Assembly: GCA_014925825.1 (NCBI GenBank) | Contig: JACGCK010000077.1 | Location: forward strand, 124,001 to 188,000 | Direction: 5' to 3' | Length of the DNA stretch: 64,000 bases | From: Pholiota molesta | Taxonomy: Eukaryota > Basidiomycota > Agaricomycetes > Agaricales > Strophariaceae | Shown: positions 49,080 through 58,951 of the stretch, in pieces | How positions within the stretch are numbered: position 1 is the first letter of the stretch | Layout of the letters: each line of letters opens with the position of its first letter | The notes under the pieces: model-generated | The model's input: the letters and a program-made list of their open reading frames with translations, nothing else | Told to the model about the DNA's origin: nothing | Database searches by the model: none | Program-made: the position numbers and the translations under genes

Positions 49080-49640
49080 GGTCTGCATCCCCTACGCAGG
49101 CACAGGCGCCCGCAGGCAGCGGCCCGCTCGCCGACTCCCCCTCCGCGCCCTCTTCTCCTCGCTCTTCGCCGCCGCCACTGCTGACGGCGGCGGCGCGCTC
49201 AGCGCATCGCGCCACGCACGCAGGTCCGCGTCCTTCGCGAACGACACATGCAGCACCTCCGGTGATCGTGACTGCTCCTTTTGGGCCGATTGTGGTTTGA
49301 ATTCGAGTAGGAGGGTGTTCGGTCGGGCGTGAGGCGCGTTAGGGTGGATATAGTAATCGTTTTGAGAGGCTGAGGTCCACATAGAGGAGTTTGATGGTGA
49401 GTACGCAGTTACGATGATAGGATGCGGAAATGATAGGAGGTGATGATTGAATTTAAAGTGAAAAAAAATGGGAATGGCATTGCGTTCACAGACGTCGGCG
49501 GCCTCACTACGGATGACCTTGGGTGGAGCCTTGGTCGACCTGGAGTCTTAGAGGGGGCGCGACGTCAAGGACGCTGTGGGCTTGTACGCCATGATCTCGT
49601 GGCGCAAATGTGCAGAAGATTGTAGCGGAAGCGAAGGAAG
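49080..49640 (-). pseudogene. PH-CRIB-PH relic, unit 3 (internal exon deleted)
   Basis: The last exon is well preserved (49382-49092): NTLLLEFKPQ, SPEVLHVSFAKDADLRAWRD, EEKRARRGSRR and the end LRAPVPA. Upstream (49640-49490) only the first exon region (YKPTASLTS; SEAADVCE) remains. The long middle exon with the first PH end and the CRIB is missing, and the first exon carries a stop. A hybrid protein is therefore not expected. Confidence 0.72.
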
Positions 49641-49689
49641 AACGAATATGACAGAGAGGAGAGCGATGGGGCCAGTACTCAGGACTCAG

Positions 49690-49900
49690 GCCTCAGGGAC
49701 CTTCGCCTACGAGCTTTGCGTATACAGAGTGTACTGGCATCACGGAAATTCCCTGCGGCACCCGCACCGTCTTGGGCTTTGGGTACGAAGCCAAAATGCG
49801 GCGAACTGGCACTACCTAGCTACGAGGCGAGCCTATAGAGTCCATCTTGGCCAGCATAGAGTTCAGAGTCTGGACTCTGAATCAACGACAAAGGATGGAT
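49690..49900 (-). pseudogene. Second PH-CRIB-PH relic in unit 3
   Basis: A diverged piece equivalent to 42115-42350 in unit 2, covering the ELYD...QD to ILPIYAE region of the intact gene. The two pieces share the block CTCAGGGACC(C/T)TCGCCTA(C/G)GAGCTTT and lie in the same relative position. Stops and frameshifts present. Confidence 0.5.
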
Positions 49901-50049
49901 GGAGGCGGCACTCCGGGTGTGCGGGGAGGAGTAGGTGCGTTCGATGGCGGCAACGGAAGCGAGGAAGATGGGAGCGCGTCGCGCGACGCGTTTTTGGTCG
50001 AGAAGGGCTGGTGGTGAGTGAAGATGAGAGAGACGGACTGGGCAGAGGT

Positions 50050-50560
50050 GCTGACGTAATATTTACCTCACCCCGTGCTTGCAATGTTCGCCGCTACGCC
50101 AACTTCCAAGTCGACACACAGGCCACCAAGGCCGTCGTCGCTTGGTAGGCGCACACCACCTATGCTACAGGACACAATGACTCTCAATACCGGTCTCGAC
50201 TTCAAGACACTGCTTGGCGCATCTCTCACCTCCCACTGCCGCTGCTAAGCACCTCAACGCACCTACTACCTACGCACTCATCGGAATATTCCTCGTTATT
50301 ATGGTAGCGACTACACACTTCAAGCTTCAAGGCCAACCGCGAAGCGCATTCTCTTGGCGAAGACAACTGCCTGCGGGCGGCACCCAACTTTGTCCTCGCT
50401 GAGCGCGCCATCATACTACAGCTCCCCGACATATCGAAGGAGTTGCTAAAGGTGTTCTATGCGGATGCCAATGATGCGCTCAAAACATAGAAATTCCCCA
50501 GCAGACATGCTAGCGAGTAAGCCTTCAGCTTCAATATTCAGACGGTTCGAGCTCAAGCAT
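50050..50560. repeat. Module X, copy 3
   Basis: Contains the plus-strand segment APNFVLAERAIILQLPDISK (50382 onward), followed by ELLKVFYADANDALKT and a stop, and upstream blocks shared with copies 1 and 2. On the minus strand VSCSIGGVRLPSDDGLGGLC matches copy 2. It ends with a donor-like GTAAGCCTTCAG that is also found after copy 2, and then joins UBR1 fragment 4. Confidence 0.45.
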
Positions 50561-50654
50561 GGGCTCGTCGGCTGTTCTCATATTCCGTGACTTCTACTGA
50601 CACTTTCTTCCCCAGGGGCACTGATGTAAACGAACGCGGAGCTCAGTGGCGCCA

Positions 50655-52050
50655 TCACCGCAGTGTTGCAACATGCTTGTAGAGGACCGCCTCGACCGAA
50701 TAAAGCTTTCCGTGCGGTCCTTCTACTAGGTCGAGATGGTCTCATCCGTTCGAATTCGACATATTGGAGGCCTTATCAGCTTTTGCCGCTCGCTGGCCTG
50801 GCTCCTCGCCGAGCTGTTGAAGCGTGCACATTCATCGAGCGGGGACGTGTTGACGGTTGGGACCACAGGTATGTAGATTTCCTCTCCAATAAAAACGAAT
50901 AGGATCCGTATATTCATTTAATTTGTTCATTTGACAGTGCTCGCCGTGATAGTCCAAATTGGAACCAGACTCTCGGTTCGTTATATCTTCACCGTCCGTT
51001 CTCGACTCCTCAGCCTTCTGAACGACTTTCCTGGCAAACGAGCTGGTCGTGTCGATACTCCTGGATTTTTTTTCGTTCCGAGGTAAATTCCATCTCCAAA
51101 AAATACGATCCGTATATTTATCTCGTTTAGTACTCTCATGAAAGCCCAAATCCGAACTAGACTCGGGTTCGCAATGCCTTAGCCATTCGTGGACGACTCT
51201 TCCATTACCGGAGCTACATGCTCTTGCGAGCCTTGCTACGACCAATATCTATTCACTTCCCAAATCGCTTCGGCCATATTCTCCACCCACCTCGTCATTT
51301 CCGCTGTTCTCGACCGCGTTCAGCCTTCCGGATGACTTTTCGGGCTTATATTTGCATTCGTAACTACACAGGGCCCTACGAATTTAGGAAGCATGGACGT
51401 GGCGTTATTCTACACCTCCAGCACGATTTCCAGCGAGAACGCGGACGCAAGCAAGCATACACCCATGCATCCATTTATCCGGAGAGAAATTGCACACACA
51501 CACACGCCCGCGCTGGCGACGGGCATTTGCAGCTCCTTCGAACCCTGCCAGACGCGTGGCGGAGCATTCCGTCGACAATCCATCCTTCGAGCGCGCGCTG
51601 CCAACTTCCAAACTCCCAGCCGCCAGAAGGCCCCACGGGGCAGGATTCCACGAATTCAAGCATACGACGGGGCCAAGCCGCTCTTCCACATATACTCGCA
51701 ACAACCGGGAGGGCGCGGAAATAGTGCTGCGGGAAAGGATTCAGAGGAGGGCAGGGAAGATGGAGTGGGAGGTCGTACTGCTCCCAGGTCATCGGATACC
51801 ACCTAGGGGCCGCATCAGGGCGTCGGCGAGATCGCGATTGAGACCGTGTTCTTCGCCACATCGAACACTGGGCGCAACGAGCGCCGGCTGCACGTGGTCG
51901 TGCTCGGTGGTTGGACGACTGTGGGGGCTCAGCGCACTCGTGTCCAGAAAACGGTTCAATGGGCAAGGAATAAGAAAACACTCCTGGAGGTTCTGGGCAC
52001 TTGGAAAGCACAAGAAATGCGCGAGGTTGTACGAGGCGTCGTGACTTGAT
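50655..52050 (+). pseudogene. UBR1 fragment 4 (decayed)
   Basis: Parallels fragment 3: VEDRLDRIKLSVRSF at 50675, LAWLLAELLKR, the VLAVIVQIGTR block after an intron-like gap, DNPSFERALPTSKLP, EGAEIVLRERIQRRAGKMEW, WEVVLLPGHR, and a final KTLLEVLGTWK near 52000. Frameshifts and stops throughout. Fragments 3 and 4 share deletions and substitutions not seen in fragment 2, so they descend from one already decayed copy. Confidence 0.87.
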
Positions 52051-52203
52051 GGTCAGCACGACGAGACATAACTATTAAACTAAATATAGCGTGTACATGG
52101 GGTGCTGGTCAAGCATGCTGGTTGTCAAAACATGTGCAGACAATAAACCATCGAATCTTACCGCTCCTTGTTCCCCATTCACAACAAGCTCATAGTCGCT
52201 GCA

Positions 52204-54537
52204 ATGCCTAAATCCCCTAGTAAGCCCTCTTGAAACTTACACGAACATTACATGACTCTCCTTTCTTCTAAAGAGAAAGCCTCAGCGCTTGGCGATGCGC
52301 TTCCGCATGCTGGAACCCATCCGGGACCATCGAGTGACGATTCCACTAAAGCAGGTGAGCAAGACCATCTGCTGGCCTAGCGCCCATGGATCGCTGGGCA
52401 TTCATACATGTGTACCGTGCGCAATGTAGATCCAACAACAAACACCCCATCGCAAATTTTGCTCGAGGCCTTGCAAAATTTCGTCATTCCTCTCATCCAT
52501 ACGGCCGAAGGGAAAAATAAGAAGGGTGACTCTCTTCGCTGCAACAATGCAATCATAATCACTCAATAATGTATTATAGATGTCGGCCAAGTTCATTCGA
52601 TGGGTCCCGAGGCGGGGAAGCTTCTTGCCGCGCTCCAGGAGTTTATACTATCATCGATGATCGTACAATCACAAGTCGGTCAAACGCAGAGCATCGAGGT
52701 GGACTTGGACGGTAAACCTCTTCCTCAGCGATACCACGAATTGTAGTTATTGATTCTAAAACAGATCGTGATGTTGAGTGTTTCATCAAACGATGCTATG
52801 GTCAAATCTCCCGGCGTAGCAACAGAGAGCAAACTCTATGACACTGGGCTCTCGGAAGGTATGCAAATCATTATAGAACCTCTGAATCTCAACATCTGAC
52901 CATATTTTTATTGCTTGTTGGAGGATAGCTTTGATTCCCCGACAAACAGATTACCAATATTGTATGGGTAGACTTCAAGAGGCGGTCCGTGAGCGCGTCT
53001 TTAGCAAGATGCCTATTCGGCTATTACACTTCAGCGACACTCCTCGAGAAACCGGCACCAAGCTACAAATAACACTAGTTGAGAGGAACGATGTCTGTGG
53101 CCGAATAATACAAGAAATTCAAGCCAGTTTTTCGGAGAGAATATTCAATGAGAGGGTGAAGAAGTTGGGATTCATTAACCGCGTCATCGCTGAGATTGTA
53201 TACGAAAACACCAAATATGCCATCCTGTCTCACACCTGGCTTCGTGGCTCTGAAAGCGAAGTTACTTATGGCGCTTGGCAGCTACGACGGTTCGATACTC
53301 AGCGGCCGGGATATCGAAAACTCGCCAATTTTTGCACATCTGCCTGGAAAGACCACGGACTCTCTTTTGGTTGGATGGACACTGTTTGCATTGACAAGGA
53401 CAGCAGCTCTGAGCTCGACGAATCCATCCGCTCAATGTATAAGTGGTACGAGAACTCCGCCGTCTGTATCACCTATCTGGCGGAGACCGACACTGTCGAT
53501 AAAATTCATTCCGATCCTTGGTTCACTCATGGATGGACATTCCAAGAACTGCTCGCCCCAGATCACATGGCATTCTATAACAAGGACTGGAAGAAGTTCG
53601 TACCATACATCGATCCTGGCGACAAGTACAATGCAGATATTCTGGGTCAAATCTTCAAAGCAACGACTATTACTCCTAATGAAATACGCACCTCTAGGTA
53701 TTTACCTTTTTCGCGCAAGATGCAGCTGGCAGCAAAGCGCAATGTAATGCGTGAAGAAGATATCGCATATTCTTCAATGGGCATCTGCAATGTCAGCATC
53801 TCAATAGCGTATGGTGAAGGTGCCAAGCGGGCGTTCTTCCGCCTTATGACGGAGATCTTAAATACTTCGAGCAAGGTAGCTGATATCTTCAATTGCGCTC
53901 AGAGGGGATGGTCTATTATTCCATCGGGACCATCTGCATATCTTCAATGCTCCAAGGATATCATGACGATGTTGCACAGGCCACCTATAGAGCCATTGCT
54001 TCTTACCCATGTAGGCCTACGGATGCCAATCCTTTTGATGCCCTCGTTGCGAGAGAATGATCCTCATTTTAAGCATGAGCCCATTGGCGACTACTATGCC
54101 AAGTTTGAGTTCGAGCATCGTAGCGGTTCCACTCTCTATCATCTATTGGACAAAGGCTTCCAGAGAAGCACCTCACGTAAGTGGCAAAACTCAAGCTAGA
54201 CTCTCAAGTCTCAACAGTAGAAACATCATTTGCTAATTCTGACTTCACAGAATACAAGTGGACATTTGGAATATTGAATTTCGGAGGTGATACAACCACT
54301 ATCCATGTCTGGCATCTCTGCGTTGCAATATGTTTTGAGGTGAACCGCCAGAACCAAGTGGAATGGGGCTCAACTTCCCATTTGTCTAAGATCCATCGGA
54401 TTGCTACCGACAAGCCCATCGTCTTCCACCTCAGGAAGCAGGGGACATCAACTTTAGAAAAAGGTCAAACTGTTTATTCAATTGAGCGAAGCGACCTGGC
54501 AAAGCATGGGATGACTTTAGAGACCATGTATTTGTAG
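52204..54537 (+). CDS. HET-domain protein, copy 4 (HET4), N-terminal frameshift
   Basis: Exons 52204-52219, 52274-52354, 52430-52525, 52580-52711, 52765-52858, 52929-54176 and 54251-54537. It starts MPKSP. HET landmarks: KYAILSHTWLRGSESEVTYG, GLSFGWMDTVCIDKDSSSEL, WFTHGWTFQELLAPDHM and MREEDIAYSSMGICNV; the end is TLETMYL. The spacer exon 52765-52858 is 94 bases against 96 in HET3; a 2-base net loss near 52777 shifts the frame. All neighbouring introns are phase 1, so skipping this exon would restore an intact 620-codon frame. Otherwise translation could start at MGRLQEAVRERVFSKM (52963) just before the HET domain. The gene is either young-damaged or uses one of those routes. Confidence 0.82.
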
Positions 54538-55689
54538 GGGCTCGACACAGCGTGTAATGAAGTCAATCACAATTCTATATTCGACGCGGATGTAATCCAT
54601 ATCCATTTTGAAGTTATTCAGCTTGATTCACCGTGATATGCCTCCTCAGAAATGACCCATCAAAGCCTGAATTCACCACCATGGATGGCGACAAATGCAA
54701 AGTGAAGCACCCTGGAAACACGCTGTTACCACAAACACTAAATCGCAAGCATCACAATTCCAAGTAAGATTCACCCCAAGAGAGTTCGAACACATGGATT
54801 GCACAAAAAAAATATGCAAATCTAGATGCAAAATCCAACAAAGATACGGGTATATCATATACAACCAACCACCGTGGCCGTGGCCACAGCACGCAAGCCA
54901 AGCCACGCACGACGCACGGTGGTAACATACGAAGTAAAATACAGGGGGTGGAGGGGTGGCAGGTAAAAGTCTTGATGACGACGACGGGCGAACGACGATG
55001 TGGATGCGGAGGAGAAGGTAGGTACACAGGTACATGCGGGCAGGTACATACGTATTCATGTTTAGACAGCGGACGACGGAGTGAGAGGGGATGGGGGGGA
55101 CAACAGAGACAGAGGGAGAGAGCGGACACACAACATGATGGGATGCTAGCGTAGATATGTAAATAGGCAATATAGAAAAGGTCATAGAGAGGGGGGGCGA
55201 CACGAAGATGCAGACAGGGCCAGCCCAGCTGGACTAGCCACCGCCGACCCGCAGCCTGCCGCAGCGCGAAAAAGTGCTTCGTGACATGGAAGGCAAAACG
55301 GATGCACATGTGTCGATAGACGAACGATGGACAACGGACGAGCGATGTCCGATGGATGACGATGGTTGGGTGATGTACGATAAACAACGATGAAAGTGAA
55401 TATCGGCGGAGGAGATCGTCGATAGAGGAGAATGTCGATGGAGGAGCATGACGATGGACAAAAGGCGGCAACGTGGGTCTTGACGGAGAAACGGGACGAG
55501 ACAGGACGAGGTTCAAAGATATGGCATGGCGAAGACGAATGGCAGAGCACAACACGGGCATGAGATCTTCAGGTGGCTCATAAAAAAAGGGCATCTACGC
55601 AGCGCGGCAGCATAGGGTCATAACAAAACACTCCGAGCCCCAAAGCCCAGACCCGGTCGGCGCACACGCGCCCGTCCTCCCCTGAGCCC
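54538..55689. other. Shared 3' flank of the HET4 unit
   Basis: Non-coding stretch paralogous to 48014-49079. A 280-codon minus-strand frame (55594-54752) spans most of it, but its counterparts in units 1 and 3 are broken and it is low in complexity (Ser/Pro/His/Arg). I read it as the 3' UTR and downstream DNA of the PH-CRIB-PH gene. Confidence 0.5.
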
Positions 55690-57302
55690 TCACGCAGGCA
55701 CAGGCGCGCCCACAGGCAACGGCCCGCTCTTCCGCCGACTCCCCCTCCGCGCCCTCTTCTCCTCGCTCCGCGCCCTTTTCTCCTCGCTCGGGGTCGGCGC
55801 GCTCAGCGCATCGCGCCACGCGCGCAGCTCCGCGTCCTTGGCGAACGACACGTACAGCACCTCCGACTGCCGCGGGTGCGGCTGCGCGGCGGGGGTGGCT
55901 TTGGGGGTGAACTCGAGCAGGAGAGTGGTCGTCCGCTTGGGGTCGGGCGTGATGCGCGTGAGGGTGGGGAGGGGGATCGTTTTTGAGGGAGGTGAGGTCT
56001 GTGGAGGGAATTGATGGTGAGTAAAGAGTTACGGGAATAGATTGTGGACATGATAGATGGTTGATTGAATGCAAAGCGAAGAAGGTGGCAGGGATTATGA
56101 TAGCGGCGAGAATAGCACGAGTGTGGATCAGCTCAGCTGCACATAATGACCCTCGGTTCCATCCATATCTACAGGTAACGAAAATGCTGATTGATGGATG
56201 AGAGGAATGCAGCAGATGTATCTCATATGCACCCCAACCACAATTCCCCAGCGATGAAAAAAATAGAACCATGGAATAGCGGTAAGAATAGCACGAGTGT
56301 GCATCAGCTCAGCTGCTCGAAATGACTCCGGGTTTCATCCATATCCACAAGACAAGAAAAACTCTGATTGATGAATGGATGAATGGCAAACATATCTCAT
56401 GTGCACCCCAAGCACAAATCCACAGCAACAAAGAAGGAAAAAATAGAACAAAATTACCCACCTTGTCAGCACCGCGATGGATAACGAGCACCTGCCCATT
56501 CAGGCTGACCCAGCGCATCTTAGCAAGCCAGCGCGAAAACACCCCGCTCTGGGCCACGAGATACCTGCCCTCGAGCGCAGGCAGCGCCGAGCCCGGCGGC
56601 GACGGTGTCTTGCTCACATTCAGCGAGATAACCCCCGACGTCGGCCGCGACCGCGGCGCCTGCACGATCAGCGTCGACGCCTTCGGGGCCGACGACCCCG
56701 CCGCCGCGGACGACGACCCGCCCCCGACGATCTCCGCGTATATAGGGAGGATGCTGGCGTCCCCGAAGTTCCCGGCGACGTCCGCGCCGACGTGCGCCTT
56801 GTGCACGAAGCCGAAGGGCGACGAGCTGGCGCCGCCGAGCTGCGGGGCGCGGCTGTAGATGTCGTCTTGCCAGTCGTAGAGCTCGGAGTCGGCGGCGAAG
56901 GAGAGGTGGAGGCGGCGCTCCTTGTCGGTGCCTCCGGGTGCGGCGACGCGGATGGAGAGGGCATGTGGGGAGAGGTCGGTGCGGTCGATGGCGGCGACGG
57001 AGGTAAGAGGAATGCGAGTACGTCTGCTAGATGATGGCTAGTAGGGAGTGGGTGCAAATAAGTGTGAGTGTGAATGTAAATGTGATGGAAGGGAGTGCGA
57101 GACGTACGTTGATGATGGCGAGAGCCTCGGCATCGAGCTCGAGCCGCCGTGGCTTCCAAGATGCGCCGCGAAAAGCACTGCGCTCGCGGATGTCGGCGGG
57201 CCCGCTGCGAACGATTTTGAGAGGCATCTTGGACGCCTTGGCGGGGAGGGGGCGCGTCAAGGACGCTGTGGGCTTGTAATCCATGCTGTCGTGGCGGGAC
57301 AT
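55690..57302 (-). CDS. PH-CRIB-PH protein, probable Cdc42/Rac effector without kinase
   Basis: Three exons (57302-57108, 57037-56462, 55998-55690) join in phase 0 to 359 residues starting MSRHDSMDYKPTASL. A PH-like region spans about residues 25-130 (RSAFRGASWKPRRLEL; TRIPLTSVAAIDR; LHLSFAADSELYDWQDDIY). A textbook CRIB motif follows near 131-145, SSPFGFVHKAHVG, fitting S-x-P-x2-F-x-H-x2-H-V-G. A second PH domain starts at GRYLVAQSGVFSRWLAKMRW, continues across the last intron (TIPLPTLTRITPD; TTTLLLEF; VLYVSFAKDAELRAWRDAL) and ends with a basic tail and PVGAPVPA. PH-CRIB is the N-terminal layout of fungal Cla4/PAK kinases, but here no kinase follows: translation stops. It may bind GTP-loaded Cdc42/Rac and membranes as an adaptor. 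This is the only intact copy; at least five relics lie in the array. Confidence 0.82.
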
Positions 57303-57549
57303 GCGCGGGGGATTGTGGTGGGAGACAAGAAGGAAGAGGAGTGGGACAAAAAGGGAGCGAAGCGGAGTGGGTGGTGGTGAAAGAAAAGAGACAAAGACAG
57401 GGACACTCCCAGTCACTCTGTCACGCTACAAAAGGAGGAACCCTCCGCACCCATCAATCACGCTAACCCGGTTCTCCGCGCCAAAATATATCTATCGCCG
57501 GCTAGATGGCCACTCAAGGCGCCTTCTGAGGCGAGCACGGTTGGGCCCG
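57303..57549. promoter_or_regulatory. Upstream region of the PH-CRIB-PH gene
   Basis: About 250 bases of purine-rich plus strand (pyrimidine-rich on the gene's own strand) separate the PH-CRIB-PH start from the transposable element at 57550. This probably holds its core promoter and 5' UTR. The element may have displaced more distal control DNA. Confidence 0.4.
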
Positions 57550-58540
57550 TAGGGCTGGGTTTTTTATTGGTATGTTAATAACACCTATATTTATCACACG
57601 TGATTAATGTGTTAATAACATATATCACACAGAGGGGGTCAAAATGGGCGGTGATAAATTGTGATAAACTATAGACAGTCAGAGGATGATCTTCAACAAA
57701 TCGTGCAGCAAAAACTTCAACCAAACTACAGTTTGCACTGACTTTAGGGCAGAAAGCCAAAAAATGTGACTGTGATGGGTGACCAAAGCCCGGGCCGTGA
57801 TTTTGTAGTCTATATCTGGTACAAATCTAATATATGTGACGTCTATGTGACAAGTGTTTGCCCAGAAAGCCTCTGTCCAATGCGGAAAATGAGTGCATGG
57901 GCATCCTACACTGATCCTACAGCTCTAAATAAAGCCTTAAACCGCCCAATTATTTGAAGTTCAGTGCCAGTGTGAATTCGGCTGTGTTATTTTGACTCGC
58001 AGTTATATATTAGATTGCAAGTACCAGCCATTTGCCAGCCATTACTTCAACATTTATGATCATTACCAGCATCGATTCATTGATCATTGCCTGAAAAGAT
58101 AAGTCTAGATACATTTTACATACTCTTTGCATAAATTACAGCCGTAACTACTCGATTATCTGGCACTGCTGGAGGTGATCATTGTTCCATGTAAAAACAG
58201 CCCGGAAAAAGTGTATTTTTAACCTGTTGCATAGGCTGTTCCCAGAAAAAACTTAGGGAACAGCCTTGAAACCTGTTCACAATAGGCTGTTTCCAAAAGA
58301 AACAGTCATTGCCTCCAGCAGTGTGGGGAAGGTCATGGTATGACCTTGTTAGAGGTTCAGGAGGCTCAAATTGGCCGATTTTGCTGCCAAAATCTGCTTG
58401 CGGAGGACGGATTTTTTGATTATGTAACACGTAGTTACGTAATAAAACACTGTTAATAACAGGTGTGATTAATACCCCTTGAGGAACGAAAAATTTATCA
58501 CATTTCTAACAACGGCAAAATAATAAATAACCCAGCCCTA
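57550..58540. mobile_element. 991-bp TIR element, TA at both ends
   Basis: The left end reads TAGGGCTGGGTTTTTTATT and the right end, reverse-complemented, TAGGGCTGGGTTATTTATT: 18 of 19 bases agree. If the outer TA is the duplicated target, the element is GGGCTGGG...CCCAGCCC, a Tc1/mariner-like arrangement. Subterminal TGTTAATAACA motifs occur twice on the left and once on the right, next to GTGATTAAT. No transposase-length frame is present, so it is non-autonomous. It is AT-rich compared with its flanks. Confidence 0.72.
58164..58323. repeat. Nested hairpins inside the TIR element
   Basis: An outer 12-bp pair CACTGCTGGAGG (58164-58175) and CCTCCAGCAGTG (58312-58323) encloses a second perfect 10-bp hairpin GGCTGTTCCC (58234-58243) / GGGAACAGCC (58256-58265), with further GGCTGTT copies around it. 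This looks like a smaller foldback sequence inserted in, or evolved within, the larger element. Confidence 0.65.
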
Positions 58541-58883
58541 GGTTGGGGGGATGGGTAGGGCGGGCCCATATCAACCGCGCAGGCCACAGGAATCACCACA
58601 CGGCCGCGATGACGGCCGCGACGCGCTTGGGCCCCGCGCCCCGTGCAGGCCACCGCCGCCGAGTCCGTTCCCATGCGGCACCTTCTGAAACAACCGTTAT
58701 TGTTACCCACCGTGATTCTTGGCCAAACCCATTCGCGTATTACTAGTACCCGTGACACGCGCTGCGTCGTCCTTCCCCACCCAGTGTCAGTCCAGCTCAG
58801 CTTATTGTTGTCAGTCGTATATAGTAGCACGCTTGGTAGGCGCTCTTACTCCTTAGATAGAGCCCAATTGGTTTTATCAATTG

Positions 58884-58951
58884 ACCGGATTTGAATTTGA
58901 ACCCTCCTTGGAAGATCCACCCAAGCCTACGAGACCATCGCGCCATCCGAT
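58884..58951 (-). other. tRNA-like / SINE-like segment with A and B boxes
   Basis: On the minus strand TGGCGCGATGG (58945-58935) fits the Pol III A box and GGTTCAAATTC (58903-58893) fits a B box, with start-to-start spacing of about 42 bases, as in tRNAs. ATCGGAT and ATCCGGT at the edges can form a 7-bp acceptor-like stem. The anticodon loop is not standard, the T stem does not pair, and the total is only 68 bases. It is more likely a tRNA pseudogene or the head of a SINE than a working tRNA. Confidence 0.4.

Noticed and set aside
43005..52050. Truncated but functional UBR1 paralogues
   Set aside because: Each fragment has several stops and frameshifts and none retains the UBR box or RING needed for activity.
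54752..55594. 280-codon open frame on the minus strand after HET4
   Set aside because: The paralogous frames in units 1 and 3 are broken at different points, the composition is low-complexity, and it lies where the 3' UTR of the PH-CRIB-PH gene should be.
58884..58951. Functional tRNA gene
   Set aside because: Only 68 bases, no paired T stem and no standard 7-base anticodon loop despite good A and B boxes.
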